A DNA stretch of 64,000 bases from Peribacillus kribbensis DSM 17871 (GCF_000430765.1 NZ_KE387237.1:46209-110208); one strand, 5' to 3'. Positions 27,119 through 35,714 are shown, counted from the first letter of the stretch. Notes: a model not told the origin generated them from the sequence alone. A program made the numbers and translations.

Positions 27119-27172
27119 AAAACAAAATCAGGCGGAGAAAAACGAAAGCTTTTCTCCGCCTGATTTTGTTTT
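27119..27172. repeat. Perfect 23-base inverted repeat between murC and ampS
   Basis: AAAACAAAATCAGGCGGAGA and on (27119-27141) is the exact inverse of 27150-27172, with an eight-base loop. A and T tracts flank the GC part on both sides, so it can act as a bidirectional terminator. Confidence 0.85.
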
Positions 27173-27270
27173 AGCTCGGCTGATTTCTCCATCTAGGATT
27201 TTATCTTATGCAAAGAAGCCGATAAATAGACGGCGATCCTGACTGAAACATTACTTGCTTCATGTAAAAT

Positions 27271-27312
27271 GGGCTGTTCGGAAAGCCGGTAGACTTTCTG
27301 AACAGCCCCTTC
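27271..27312 (-). terminator. Terminator of ampS
   Basis: GGGCTGTTCGGAAAG / CTTTCTGAACAGCCC stem (one mismatch) just after the minus-strand stop; on the minus strand it is followed by ATTTTACAT. Confidence 0.75.
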
Positions 27313-27325
27313 ATCATATCAAGAA

Positions 27326-28441
27326 TTATTTTAGATTTTCAGGATTTAACTGCTCAAGCTCTGGAAGGACGAACTTGCCGTCCTTGCGGATTAATACATC
27401 ATCAAAGTAGATTTCTCCGCCGCCGTATTCAGGACGCTGGATATTCACCATATCCCAGTGGATATTGGAATGGTTTCCGTTATAAGCTTCGTCATAGCAC
27501 TGCCCAGGCGTAAAGTGGAAGCTGCCATCGATTTTCTCATCGAATAGGATATCCTGCATCGGAGTCTGGATATAAGGATTCACTCCAATAGCAAATTCCC
27601 CTACAAAGCGTGCTCCCTCGTCTGTATCAAATATCTTATTGATTCTTTCAGTATCATTAGATTCCGCTTCTACAATTTTTCCATCTTTAAATGTAAGCTT
27701 CACGTTTTCAAATGTAAAGCCGTGATATGGAGATGGTGTATTGTAAGTGACTGTGCCATTTACTGAATCGCGGACAGGCGCTGTGTAAACCTCACCATCC
27801 GGTATATTCATCTGGCCGGAGCATTTTATGGATGGAATGTCTTTAATAGAGAAGGTAAGATCCGTGCCAGGACCTGTGATGCGGACTTTATCCGTTTTAT
27901 CCATCAATGCAACTAGGCTGTCCATCGCTTTATCCATCTTGCTGTAGTCAAGATTACATACATCGAAATAGAAATCTTCAAAGGCTTCTGTGCTCATTTT
28001 TGCCAATTGGGCCATGGATGAAGTAGGGTAGCGGAGTACGACCCATCTTGTTTTTGGAACGCGGATTTCTCTATGTACTTTTTTGCCTACCGTATCGCCG
28101 TAGATTTTCATTTTATCTGCAGGAACATCTGCCTGCTCATTGATATTGTCGCCTGAACGAAGGCCTATATAAGCATCCATGTTAGCCATTACATTCGCTT
28201 CAAAGTCAGCAATCATGCTGTACTGCTCTTCCTGTGCACCCATGAACATTGCTCTGTCCACCTGTGCATCCTTCAGTAATACGAAAGGATATCCCCCCGC
28301 CGCATAAGCTTCTTTAACAAGCGCTGTTACAAGCTCCCGCTGAAGGCCGAAGTTTTCAATCAGCACTTTCTCACCTTTTTGAAGCTTGACTGAATAGTTG
28401 ATTAAATTTTTTGCAAGTGTTTCAATTCTTGGATCTTTCAT
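27326..28441 (-). CDS. ampS: M29-family aminopeptidase (AmpS-type)
   Basis: A 371-residue metallopeptidase of the M29 (aminopeptidase T/AmpS) family. N-terminal KDPRIETLAKNLINYSVKLQKGEKV is the usual start; the metal-binding part is at the C-terminus with EFAIGVNPYI, and the HSNIHWDMV motif (two histidines and an aspartate) near 340-350. It removes N-terminal amino acids and needs divalent metal. It sits on the minus strand between murC and ytxG, where B. subtilis has no such gene, so it is a local insertion or a lineage-specific placement. The symbol indicates family. Confidence 0.85.
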   Translation of the reverse strand: MKDPRIETLAKNLINYSVKLQKGEKVLIENFGLQRELVTALVKEAYAAGGYPFVLLKDAQVDRAMFMGAQEEQYSMIADFEANVMANMDAYIGLRSGDNINEQADVPADKMKIYGDTVGKKVHREIRVPKTRWVVLRYPTSSMAQLAKMSTEAFEDFYFDVCNLDYSKMDKAMDSLVALMDKTDKVRITGPGTDLTFSIKDIPSIKCSGQMNIPDGEVYTAPVRDSVNGTVTYNTPSPYHGFTFENVKLTFKDGKIVEAESNDTERINKIFDTDEGARFVGEFAIGVNPYIQTPMQDILFDEKIDGSFHFTPGQCYDEAYNGNHSNIHWDMVNIQRPEYGGGEIYFDDVLIRKDGKFVLPELEQLNPENLK

Positions 28442-28580
28442 AAGATATACCCCCGTTCATTGATTAGAGAGGCTGAACATTTAGACAGTCCCTAACATAT
28501 TGTAACCGAATTTTAAAATAATTTTTACTATATTTGCTTGGATGGAGCGAAAACATTTTTTTATGGACATAATGATTATG

Positions 28581-28608
28581 GCAGGAATTTTAAATGATAA
28601 TATTGAAA
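28581..28608 (+). promoter_or_regulatory. Sigma-H promoter candidate of ytxGHJ
   Basis: GCAGGAATT (28581-28589) fits the sigma-H -35 RnAGGAwWW at every position; after 12 bases comes ATTGAAA (28602-28608), one base from RnnGAAT. B. subtilis ytxGHJ (csb40) is known to be under sigma-H and sigma-B. Confidence 0.6.
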
Positions 28609-28620
28609 AAAGACTAAGTA

Positions 28621-28645
28621 GTTTATAATAATAACATTCGGGTAA
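28621..28645 (+). promoter_or_regulatory. Sigma-B promoter candidate of ytxGHJ
   Basis: GTTTAT (28621-28626), 13 bases, GGGTAA (28640-28645), close to GTTTAA-N12-15-GGGTAT. It lies 33 bases before the ytxG start. Confidence 0.65.
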
Positions 28646-28678
28646 TATCATTTATGTATAGTTGAAGGAGGTGTTCTT

Positions 28679-29173
28679 GTGAGAATCATTTTATATTTAA
28701 GTGTTGCAGTTATAGCCATAGCCTTTTTAATCTTAGTGCTATATCTGGCCAAAACCCTAAAATCACTGCAAAGTACTTTAGACAGCGTATCACACACACT
28801 GTCAGGGCTTGAAAAGCAGATGCAGGGCATTACTCTGGAAACAACTCAGCTGCTGCACAAAACTAATGCTCTCGCTGAGAATATACAAAAGAAATCAGAA
28901 AACCTGGACACTGTGTTTGTCGCCGTTAGAAATGTAGGGACTTCCCTGCAAAGCTTTAACTCTTCGCTTCAGAAGGTTTCGGCTAAAGCACAGAACAGGC
29001 TGGAAGACAATCAGGATAAAATTGCGCAGGTCGTTCAATGGGGCAACGCATTCATGGAGCTCCGCGACCGGTGGAAGAACAAAAGGTCCCTTTCCGAACC
29101 AGCACAGGCAGGGATTGAATCCCAGCTTCCAACTGACAATCTCCCTAAAAAGAGATTCTTAAGGTCCCGTTGA
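28679..29173 (+). CDS. ytxG: DUF948 general stress protein YtxG
   Basis: A 164-residue protein with one N-terminal membrane helix (about residues 3-24, IILYLSVAVIAIAFLILVL) and a long helical, probably coiled-coil part (about 25-125) with heptad-like leucines, then a basic tail. This is the DUF948 layout. GTG 28679 follows GGAGGTG. It is the first gene of ytxGHJ, whose products respond to general stress and stationary phase in B. subtilis; molecular function is unknown. The two promoters upstream agree with that control. Confidence 0.9.
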   Translation: MRIILYLSVAVIAIAFLILVLYLAKTLKSLQSTLDSVSHTLSGLEKQMQGITLETTQLLHKTNALAENIQKKSENLDTVFVAVRNVGTSLQSFNSSLQKVSAKAQNRLEDNQDKIAQVVQWGNAFMELRDRWKNKRSLSEPAQAGIESQLPTDNLPKKRFLRSR

Positions 29174-29207
29174 TTATTTAAAATTATAAATGAAAAGGGG
29201 AATTACG

Positions 29208-29960
29208 ATGACTCAGAGAGAAAACATGCAGGCTTATAGAGAGAATGGACAGGCATACCGTGAAAATGGGCAATCTAATCGTGAGAACCACCAGCTGTAC
29301 CAGGAATACCGCGACAGCAAAGAGAGCATGAACACAAAGGACTTCTTAATTGGAACACTTATCGGAGGAATAGTAGGTGCGGCTACCGCATTATTCATGG
29401 CTCCGAAGTCAGGAAAAGAGCTACGTTCCGACTTGAATAATCAAACTACGAACCTGCTTGATAAAACGGAGAAGATCCGCCAGACCGCCATGGAAAAAGG
29501 GACGCAATTGGCATCCGCTGCCAAGGACCGCACAAGCTCCATTTCAGGCATGGTTACAAACAAATCCCAGGATCTTATGAACAAATCCCAGGGCTTGATG
29601 AGCAAATCCCAGGATTTGATGGGCAAAGTCAAGAATATGACTGGTAAACAAAGCGGCAGCACGGAAAGCAGCTCCAATGGGCTGACAAATACGGCAAGTT
29701 CAATTACTCCAGTGACTGCTCCACAGGATTACAGTGAAACCGCTGAAGAAGAGCTATTGACCGGAACAGCTGAGACTGGGGAAGTATCATCAAATGATAC
29801 AACCTCCAGCTTAACAGATACCATGGATGCTACTACAGAGGGCCAGACAGCAACTAATCCTTATTCTGCATCCAGTTCTAAGACGACCGGAAATTCGGAT
29901 TCTACTCAGGCTGATTCTGAGGAGAATAAAGAAGAAAGCTCAACTGGAAAAAACTCTTAA
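29208..29960 (+). CDS. ytxH: YtxH-family stress protein with tandem heptad repeats
   Basis: About 250 residues from ATG 29208 (AAAAGGGG upstream; the in-frame ATG 29190 precedes that site). Order: four 7-residue repeats of the type RENxQxY (residues 4-31); the YtxH core with a glycine-rich hydrophobic helix and the family signature (DFLIGTLIGGIVGAATALF then MAPKSGKELR, about 43-72); a helical part with three NKSQDLM-type heptads (about 118-138); and a serine-, threonine- and acid-rich tail from about 150. B. subtilis YtxH is about 150 residues, so this one is extended at both ends. Function unknown; it is a small membrane-associated stress protein by family. Confidence 0.88.
   Translation: MTQRENMQAYRENGQAYRENGQSNRENHQLYQEYRDSKESMNTKDFLIGTLIGGIVGAATALFMAPKSGKELRSDLNNQTTNLLDKTEKIRQTAMEKGTQLASAAKDRTSSISGMVTNKSQDLMNKSQGLMSKSQDLMGKVKNMTGKQSGSTESSSNGLTNTASSITPVTAPQDYSETAEEELLTGTAETGEVSSNDTTSSLTDTMDATTEGQTATNPYSASSSKTTGNSDSTQADSEENKEESSTGKNS
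29217..29300 (+). repeat. Four 21-base tandem repeats inside ytxH
   Basis: Codes for RENMQAY, RENGQAY, RENGQSN, RENHQLY in tandem. Confidence 0.9.
29559..29621 (+). repeat. Three 21-base tandem repeats inside ytxH
   Basis: Codes for NKSQDLM, NKSQGLM, SKSQDLM in tandem. Confidence 0.9.
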
Positions 29961-30043
29961 GCTAAGGTTTTGTCATTGCGGGCGGTGAAGTGGTAAGATG
30001 GCTTCATCGCCTGTTTTAGTTAGGAAAGAAAAGGAGAATGAGG

Positions 30044-30367
30044 ATGTCATTAAAGAAAATTTTATCTCAGGAGCAATTTGAGGAATTAGCCGATTCTGAT
30101 ATGTTTCTTTTGGTTAAACATAGTTTAACTTGTCCGGTGAGCCAGGCTGCTTTCGAGGAATATGAAAAGTTCGCAGTGGCCAGCGGCATAAATACAGCTT
30201 ATTTGGCTGTCCAGGAAGCGCGCCCTTTATCCAATTTTGTAGCAGAGAAATACCAAATCAAGCATGAATCTCCACAGGCCATACTCTTTAAAAACGGAAA
30301 GCCTGTATGGAATACTTCTCACTGGAAAATCACTGAGAAGTCTTTGCGCGAAGCATCTCAGGCATAA
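30044..30367 (+). CDS. ytxJ: Bacillithiol-system protein YtxJ (thioredoxin-like)
   Basis: A 107-residue thioredoxin-like protein with a single cysteine at the active site, C30 in HSLTCPVSQAAFEEY, the TCPVS motif of the YtxJ/monothiol bacilliredoxin-like family, and QAILFKNGKPVW as the cis-proline strand region. It is thought to act with bacillithiol in removing mixed disulfides. ATG 30044 is chosen over ATG 30038 because AGGAG (30032-30036) is 7 bases before it. It is the last gene of ytxGHJ. Confidence 0.9.
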   Translation: MSLKKILSQEQFEELADSDMFLLVKHSLTCPVSQAAFEEYEKFAVASGINTAYLAVQEARPLSNFVAEKYQIKHESPQAILFKNGKPVWNTSHWKITEKSLREASQA

Positions 30368-30375
30368 TAACCCCG

Positions 30376-30404
30376 CACCCCGCAAATGATGGGGTGTTTT
30401 TTTT
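30376..30404 (+). terminator. Terminator of ytxGHJ
   Basis: CACCCC / GGGGTG stem, nine-base loop, eight T. Confidence 0.88.
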
Positions 30405-30411
30405 GCAAAGA

Positions 30412-30447
30412 TCTTAAAAGAGGAGGGATCCTTATCCCATCCTCTCT
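30412..30447 (-). terminator. Terminator of the FtsA-like gene
   Basis: AGAGGA-GGGAT / ATCCC-A-TCCTCT stem; on the minus strand it is followed by CTTTTAAG. Confidence 0.6.
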
Positions 30448-30473
30448 GGATTGCCCCTTGTGTCTAAAAGGTG

Positions 30474-32618
30474 TTAGGCCTTTTCCATTCTCCTTGATGC
30501 AGGCCACATGAGCTTTAGCTCGTCGCCAGCTTCTATCTGTTCGTCAAAGCTGCTTTCCTTATTATTTTTTAATAACAAAAATTTGGATGAAGCCGAGGGA
30601 GGCATTTCAATTTCAATCGATTGGAAAATATCTTGGAAGATGAACCCTTCTTTATTTTGAATCATGGTAAGATCTGCAAGATGCTCAATCTCATTGTTTT
30701 CGTCCAGCAGTTTCCCGTCCATAAAAAAATCAGCAAAGGGCTTTTCTAGCCGCAGCTTTTTTCCATTAAAGCTAACTTCGATGACTTGGCGGGGCAGCTT
30801 CAGCGATTTGCACAATTCTTCAATGGTAATCGAGGTGTGTCTTTCTATGACGATGTCATCCTGATCTTCATAATCTGCATCGTTATACGTTTCTGCTCCG
30901 TTTTTACAGATCCTGAACCCGATTCCCTCTATGGCATACAGTCTGCTGTTAATCCGAACTTTGAATGACCCCGACACAGCACCTGAGGTGAGTCTGAGCG
31001 ACTCAAGAAGATGCTGGATCGTTTGGGGCAGTCTGCATGAAATCCGGTCCCCGTTCTTTACAAAAACATTGCGGTCAGCAGGACGTCCATTCACGAACAC
31101 ACGGGCTTCCACCACATAGGTAATCCCATTAATGGAAATGGTTTTCCTCGGAACTTCCGGCAGCAATTCAGACAGCACGATCGCATCTGAATATGGAGAA
31201 CTTTCTAGATCAAACTTTATAGAGTCTCCTTCCACTATTGGATCTTCCAAAAAACAGGGCTGCTGGTTAAGAAGGAGAGCAGCATGCTTTTTCTTCTTCA
31301 GGGGAATTTGAAGAAGCTTATGATTGAGTTCGACGGTCATCATTTGATCATCTGGTGAACATCTTTCAGGGTTTTTCCCGCATGCCGCAAGGGCCTCCCT
31401 GACAGTTAATTGTTTATATTGAAACAAGCTAACCTTTTGATCGTTTACAGTCACCTGGATATAGGGGATGGAGGGATAGATTCCGGTTAATCCAATCCCG
31501 ATAGGAGTGACATACTCAGGGCCAAGAAGAGTTCCCTCAGGCAGGACGGCACATGGTATAGCGTCAGGACACTGGATTACAACCCGCTCCTCCGGTAATT
31601 GCAGTTTTCCGGCAAGGAGGCGTGGAAGCTTTGGGGTCTGGCTACCGCCGCCTATCAATATGACAGCCTGCGGCGGCTTATGATGGTTAAGCTTTATAAT
31701 TTCTCCGGCAATGGAGTCAGCCAGGGCATCCAGTGCCGGAGAAATCCTTCTGACCGCCTCTTCCTTCGGTATTCTGGATTCATGCCCTAGGACATTTTTA
31801 ACTGTAATTGATTCTTCTGTCATAAGTTCTCTCTTTACTTTCTCAGCCTGCTGAAAGTCAAGCAGCAATTCTCTTGCCAGGGACTCGGTTATCCTGTCTC
31901 CTGCTGCTGGTACCATTCCATAGGCTATGACCGTATCCTGATCAGTAATTGCTACATCTGCTGTTCCTGCACCAATATCGACAAGTGCCAGATTAAGGTT
32001 TCTCATGGATGGTCCCACTAAAGCACTGATGGCAGCAATCGGTTCAAGAGTGAGTCCCGCTAGTTGAAGGGAAGCACGATTTAAGGCAGCTGTTAAGGAC
32101 TCCACTACTCCTTTTGGCAGGAATGCAGCAATGATTTCAACACCAGCCTTCAAGCCGTATTGTTCTAAAAGACAGCCAATCTTATGCCCATCCACCATGT
32201 AAGATAGGACAGAATAGCCAGCGCAGATATACTCCCCGGAGGCTGCCCCATTTTCGGTTGAAAGCTGGATCAAAGCTTTTTCGAGGGCTTCCCGCTCCAG
32301 CTGCCTGATATCCTCCTCTGTCTTTATGGGATAATCAGCTATATGTTGATAAGAACAGGCCTTCTGTGTTTTTAAAGATCGTCCTGCTGCAGCAGCAAAA
32401 ACAGATTCCAAAGCTCCGTTCCTTGTTTCCAATCCCTTTTTTATGTCGCTAATCAAGAGCGATACAGCGGGAATATCATGAATCTGGCCATCCTTCATGG
32501 CTCTGGTCCTGTGGGTACGTACCTCTATATCGAGAATAAAATAGGTATTATTTCGTTTTTCCAGGATCATTCCAACAATAGAATGTGTACCAATATCAAG
32601 AGCAAAAATCTTTTCCAT
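30474..32618 (-). CDS. FtsA-like ATPase with a repeated beta-grasp-like C-terminal extension
   Basis: 714 residues. Residues 1-380 are an actin-fold ATPase of the FtsA/PilM type: phosphate-1 ALDIGTHSIVGMI (6-18), an SHS2-like insertion (about 84-165), phosphate-2 ALVDIGAGTADVAI (211-224) and adenosine motif ILIGGGSQTPKL (320-331). Residues 387-714 are not in FtsA. They contain about four units, starting at 387, 493, 552 and 613, each with an opening strand ending in NG/ND, a later NG/GD turn before a strand, and often a T-x-x-x-L-L-x-x-L helix, which suggests beta-grasp or ThiS/SLBB-like modules. There is no C-terminal amphipathic membrane helix as in FtsA. It is divergent from aroA. Genuine FtsA is expected elsewhere with ftsZ. 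Function unknown. Confidence 0.8.
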   Translation of the reverse strand: MEKIFALDIGTHSIVGMILEKRNNTYFILDIEVRTHRTRAMKDGQIHDIPAVSLLISDIKKGLETRNGALESVFAAAAGRSLKTQKACSYQHIADYPIKTEEDIRQLEREALEKALIQLSTENGAASGEYICAGYSVLSYMVDGHKIGCLLEQYGLKAGVEIIAAFLPKGVVESLTAALNRASLQLAGLTLEPIAAISALVGPSMRNLNLALVDIGAGTADVAITDQDTVIAYGMVPAAGDRITESLARELLLDFQQAEKVKRELMTEESITVKNVLGHESRIPKEEAVRRISPALDALADSIAGEIIKLNHHKPPQAVILIGGGSQTPKLPRLLAGKLQLPEERVVIQCPDAIPCAVLPEGTLLGPEYVTPIGIGLTGIYPSIPYIQVTVNDQKVSLFQYKQLTVREALAACGKNPERCSPDDQMMTVELNHKLLQIPLKKKKHAALLLNQQPCFLEDPIVEGDSIKFDLESSPYSDAIVLSELLPEVPRKTISINGITYVVEARVFVNGRPADRNVFVKNGDRISCRLPQTIQHLLESLRLTSGAVSGSFKVRINSRLYAIEGIGFRICKNGAETYNDADYEDQDDIVIERHTSITIEELCKSLKLPRQVIEVSFNGKKLRLEKPFADFFMDGKLLDENNEIEHLADLTMIQNKEGFIFQDIFQSIEIEMPPSASSKFLLLKNNKESSFDEQIEAGDELKLMWPASRRMEKA

Positions 32619-32653
32619 TACATCACCTCATTTCTCTTTTGTACTTTAACGCT

Positions 32654-32667
32654 TAAAAGCGTTTTAT
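32654..32667. promoter_or_regulatory. cre-like palindrome upstream of the FtsA-like gene
   Basis: TAAAAGCGTTTTAT; the central AAAAGCGTTTT resembles the CcpA site centre, but the outer TG...CA are not conserved. It overlaps a second palindrome, AACGCTTAAAAGCGTT (32648-32663). Confidence 0.25.
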
Positions 32668-32684
32668 TGTTAAAGAAATAATTC

Positions 32685-32713
32685 GTGACATCTAGAATCT
32701 TTTGCTATATAAT
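32685..32713 (+). promoter_or_regulatory. Sigma-A promoter of aroA
   Basis: GTGACA (32685-32690), 17 bases, TATAAT (32708-32713). Confidence 0.7.
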
Positions 32714-32799
32714 GAACACTAATTACTAAGGATACTTGTTTAAAGATTTTCAACGTATAAGAAAAATATGAATGCGACCAGCTGAAAGGGTGAAGGAAT

Positions 32800-33876
32800 G
32801 TGAGTAACCAGGAATTGGATTTATTGCGTAATAAGCTTGATGATATCAATCTTGATTTATTAAAGCTTATTAACGAGAGGGCAACACTTGTTCGTGAGAT
32901 TGGTAAAGTTAAGGAAAAGCAGGGAGTTAATAAATTTGATCCTGTCCGGGAAAGAAAGATGCTGGATTTGATAAAATCACAGAATAACGGACCGTTCAAT
33001 AACTCTACAATCGAGAAGCTGTTTAAGGAAATCTTTAAAGCTGGTCTCGGCCTTCAGGAAAGCGAGCAGAAGAAGACTCTTCTTGTTTCAAGAAAACAAA
33101 AGCCGGAAGATACGATCATCAATCTAAAAGGTGAATTGATCGGAAATGGAACACCAAGCTTTGTTTTTGGCCCTTGTTCAGTGGAATCCTACGATCAGGT
33201 TGCCGCAGTGGCAGAAGCTGTTAAACAAAAGGGTCTAAAGCTTCTTCGCGGCGGAGCATATAAGCCTAGAACTTCTCCTTATGACTTCCAGGGACTTGGG
33301 CTGGAGGGCTTGAAAATCCTCAAAAGAGTAGCGGATGAGTATGATCTGGCTGTAATTAGTGAAATTGTAAATCCGGCAGACATTGAAACAGCGGTAGAAT
33401 ATCTAGATGTGATCCAAATCGGTGCCAGAAACATGCAGAACTTTGAACTGCTGAAAGCAGCAGGAAAGGTCGATAAGCCGATCCTTCTGAAAAGAGGCCT
33501 TGCTGCTACAATTGATGAGTTTATCCATGCAGCTGAATATATCATCTCACAGGGAAATGGAAAGATCATTCTTTGCGAGCGTGGAATTAGGACGTATGAA
33601 AAAGCAACCAGAAATACATTGGATATATCTGCTGTGCCTATCCTTAAACAAGAAACCCACTTGCCTGTCATGGTGGATGTCACCCACTCCACTGGCAGAA
33701 GGGACTTGTTAATCCCTACAGCAAAAGCTGCCTTGGCAATTGGAGCTGATGGAGTAATGGCCGAGGTCCACCCGGATCCAGCTGTTGCGCTTTCCGATTC
33801 TGCCCAGCAGATGGATTTTGAACAATTCGATGAATTCATGGAAGAAATACGTAAGTTAAACTGGGTTACCGTTTAA
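32800..33876 (+). CDS. aroA: Bifunctional DAHP synthase / chorismate mutase
   Basis: The 358-residue protein joins an AroQ-type chorismate mutase (residues 1-90: [30 protein letters not shown], with the RKM-containing catalytic helix) to a type I-beta 3-deoxy-7-phosphoheptulonate synthase (about 100-358: [29 protein letters not shown]-like [23 protein letters not shown]). It makes the first shikimate-pathway intermediate; the mutase domain acts as the sensor for feedback by chorismate or prephenate. GTG 32800 follows AAAGGGTG. It lies before ccpA, as in B. subtilis, where it is called aroA or aroG. Confidence 0.95.
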   Translation: MSNQELDLLRNKLDDINLDLLKLINERATLVREIGKVKEKQGVNKFDPVRERKMLDLIKSQNNGPFNNSTIEKLFKEIFKAGLGLQESEQKKTLLVSRKQKPEDTIINLKGELIGNGTPSFVFGPCSVESYDQVAAVAEAVKQKGLKLLRGGAYKPRTSPYDFQGLGLEGLKILKRVADEYDLAVISEIVNPADIETAVEYLDVIQIGARNMQNFELLKAAGKVDKPILLKRGLAATIDEFIHAAEYIISQGNGKIILCERGIRTYEKATRNTLDISAVPILKQETHLPVMVDVTHSTGRRDLLIPTAKAALAIGADGVMAEVHPDPAVALSDSAQQMDFEQFDEFMEEIRKLNWVTV

Positions 33877-33945
33877 AGCTTAGCAAAAAAAGCTTCAAGC
33901 CTGGGCAGCCATTTTCAGCTGCAGTCCTTTTCATTCAGTTTACAG

Positions 33946-33968
33946 CCTCCCTAATTGGGAGGTTTTTC
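33946..33968 (+). terminator. Terminator of aroA
   Basis: CCTCCC / GGGAGG stem, five-base loop, five T. Confidence 0.8.
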
Positions 33969-34474
33969 TGGTTTTTTCAAGCGGTGGATGAGGTAATTTA
34001 ATAGGAGCAAAGCAAATTTCAAAAATTATTTTGAGAAACTATGCTTATCATTGCAGGAATGCCACAAGGTATCGTAATATTAAATACATATAATTAGGAC
34101 AGGTTGTTTATTCCATGATATGAGTCCATAGCCTGGCAATATTCATGGACCCGGCAAAAATTGGCCTGGGCATAAGCATATAGCAGATTTTATATATAGC
34201 AGAATAATGTTGTTCAGAACTTAAGATGTTGTTTCTATAAATGAGTTAAGCAGTTTGGCCCTTTTAGATAAGAAGCCGCTTGAATGTCTATATGGACGCG
34301 TTTTTCACATGTAAGTACAACTATTTATGCAGCTGACAGTGATTCTGCTTGGGCAGGGATATTCATGTTCCCAGGGAAGCTTGCCCGGGGGTCGCCGTAT
34401 TCAGGCTAAAGACGGTACAGCAATGTTCTATAAAAACAAATAAACCTTTGTAATATGGGGAAAAAGAATACTAT
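33969..34474. other. Long gap before ccpA
   Basis: About 500 AT-rich bases. TATAAT at 34089-34094 has no clear -35. GGGCA (34351-34355) can pair with TGCCC (34382-34386), with GGGA/TCCC inside, but no T run follows. No ORF with a ribosome binding site was seen. The ccpA promoter cannot be placed from sequence. Confidence 0.4.
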
Positions 34475-34487
34475 AGGAGTGGTGACT

Positions 34488-35483
34488 ATGAACATAACCA
34501 TTTACGATGTAGCTAGGGAAGCTAACGTATCAATGGCGACCGTTTCAAGAGTGGTAAACGGTAATCCAAATGTAAAACCAGCAACAAGAAAGAAAGTAAT
34601 GGAAGTGATCGACCGGCTGGGATACCGTCCGAATGCAGTGGCCCGCGGTCTGGCCAGTAAAAAGACAACAACAGTGGGGGTAATCATCCCTGATATCTCA
34701 AGCATTTTCTTCGCCGAACTGGCACGCGGAATTGAAGATATTGCGACGATGTACAAATATAATATCATTCTTAGCAATTCCGATCAGAACACAGAAAAAG
34801 AACTGCATCTTTTGAATACGATGCTTGGAAAGCAAGTGGACGGAATTGTCTTTATGGGATCCAAAATCAGTGAAGCCCATATTGAAGAATTTAAAAAGTC
34901 CCCAGTGCCAATCGTACTGGCCGGTACTCTTGATGAAACAGGACAGATTCCTTCAGTCAATATTGATAATGAATCAGCTGCCTATGATGCCATAAAATTC
35001 TTTACAGAAAAGGGACATAAAAAGATTGCCTTTCTTTCAGGTGTCTACAAAGATCCCATCAATGAAAAGAGAATGGCCGGTTATAAGAAGGCTCTGGAGG
35101 AAGCAGACATTGAATTTAATGAAGAGTATGTAGTCGATGGAGACTATACATATGATTCAGGAATGGAAGCAATAGACCGTCTAATGAAGATTCAAGAAAA
35201 GCCAACTGCCCTCTTGGCAGGCGGAGATGAAATGGCTCTTGGAGTCGTTCATGCGGCCCAGGATGCCGGTGTTCAGGTTCCTGGCGATCTGGAGGTCATC
35301 AGCTTCGATAATACTAGGCTGACATTGATGGTAAGGCCAAGAATCACGACGGTGGTTCAGCCGCTTTATGATATCGGCGCGGTATCCATGAGACTCCTGA
35401 CCAAACTGATGAACAAGGAAGAAGTGGATGATGAGTCAGTCTTCCTTCCGCACCGTATTGAAGAAAGAGATTCCACGAAATAA
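34488..35483 (+). CDS. ccpA: Catabolite control protein A
   Basis: A 331-residue LacI-family regulator. The N-terminal helix-turn-helix [23 protein letters not shown] and hinge helix ([14 protein letters not shown]) are near-identical to Bacillus CcpA; the periplasmic-binding-protein-like domain (about 60-331) carries the region that binds HPr(Ser-P) (around KEDEALAGG-like [19 protein letters not shown]). With HPr-Ser46-P it binds cre sites and controls hundreds of carbon genes. ATG 34488 has AGGAGTGG upstream; the open frame extends back to 34455 without a ribosome binding site. It adjoins acuCBA/acsA, which CcpA controls in B. subtilis. Confidence 0.96.
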   Translation: MNITIYDVAREANVSMATVSRVVNGNPNVKPATRKKVMEVIDRLGYRPNAVARGLASKKTTTVGVIIPDISSIFFAELARGIEDIATMYKYNIILSNSDQNTEKELHLLNTMLGKQVDGIVFMGSKISEAHIEEFKKSPVPIVLAGTLDETGQIPSVNIDNESAAYDAIKFFTEKGHKKIAFLSGVYKDPINEKRMAGYKKALEEADIEFNEEYVVDGDYTYDSGMEAIDRLMKIQEKPTALLAGGDEMALGVVHAAQDAGVQVPGDLEVISFDNTRLTLMVRPRITTVVQPLYDIGAVSMRLLTKLMNKEEVDDESVFLPHRIEERDSTK

Positions 35484-35493
35484 AAAAGTTATA

Positions 35494-35530
35494 AAGCCTG
35501 GCAGGGATAAGGTTCCCTCCGGGCTTTTTT
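35494..35530 (+). terminator. Terminator of ccpA
   Basis: AAGCCTGG-CAGGG / CCCTCC-GGGCTT stem, then six T. Confidence 0.85.
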
Positions 35531-35577
35531 CATGCAATCTGAAGAGTGAATAATTAAAATAGCTGTAAAAAGTTTAC

Positions 35578-35616
35578 TGGCTCGTTCCAGGGCTTCGCTT
35601 TCCGCAAGCTTCGATG
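35578..35616. repeat. Truncated copy of the interspersed repeat
   Basis: CTCGTTCCAGGGCTTCGCTTTCCGC resembles one end of copy C (inverse of 51072-51103). Only this end is present; it breaks off at CAAGCTTCGATG. Confidence 0.55.
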
Positions 35617-35714
35617 CACAGAAATAGTATGCCTTTAAATGGAGGCACCATAAGTATCTAATAAGCAAATGAAAAGAGGGGTTCAGAATGAGAGCATTCT
35701 AAATCCCTTTTCTC

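Noticed and set aside
34261..34330. cre-like sequence GTGAAAAACGCGTCC (minus strand) upstream of ccpA
   Set aside because: The spacing between TG and CG is one base too long and the right half does not match.
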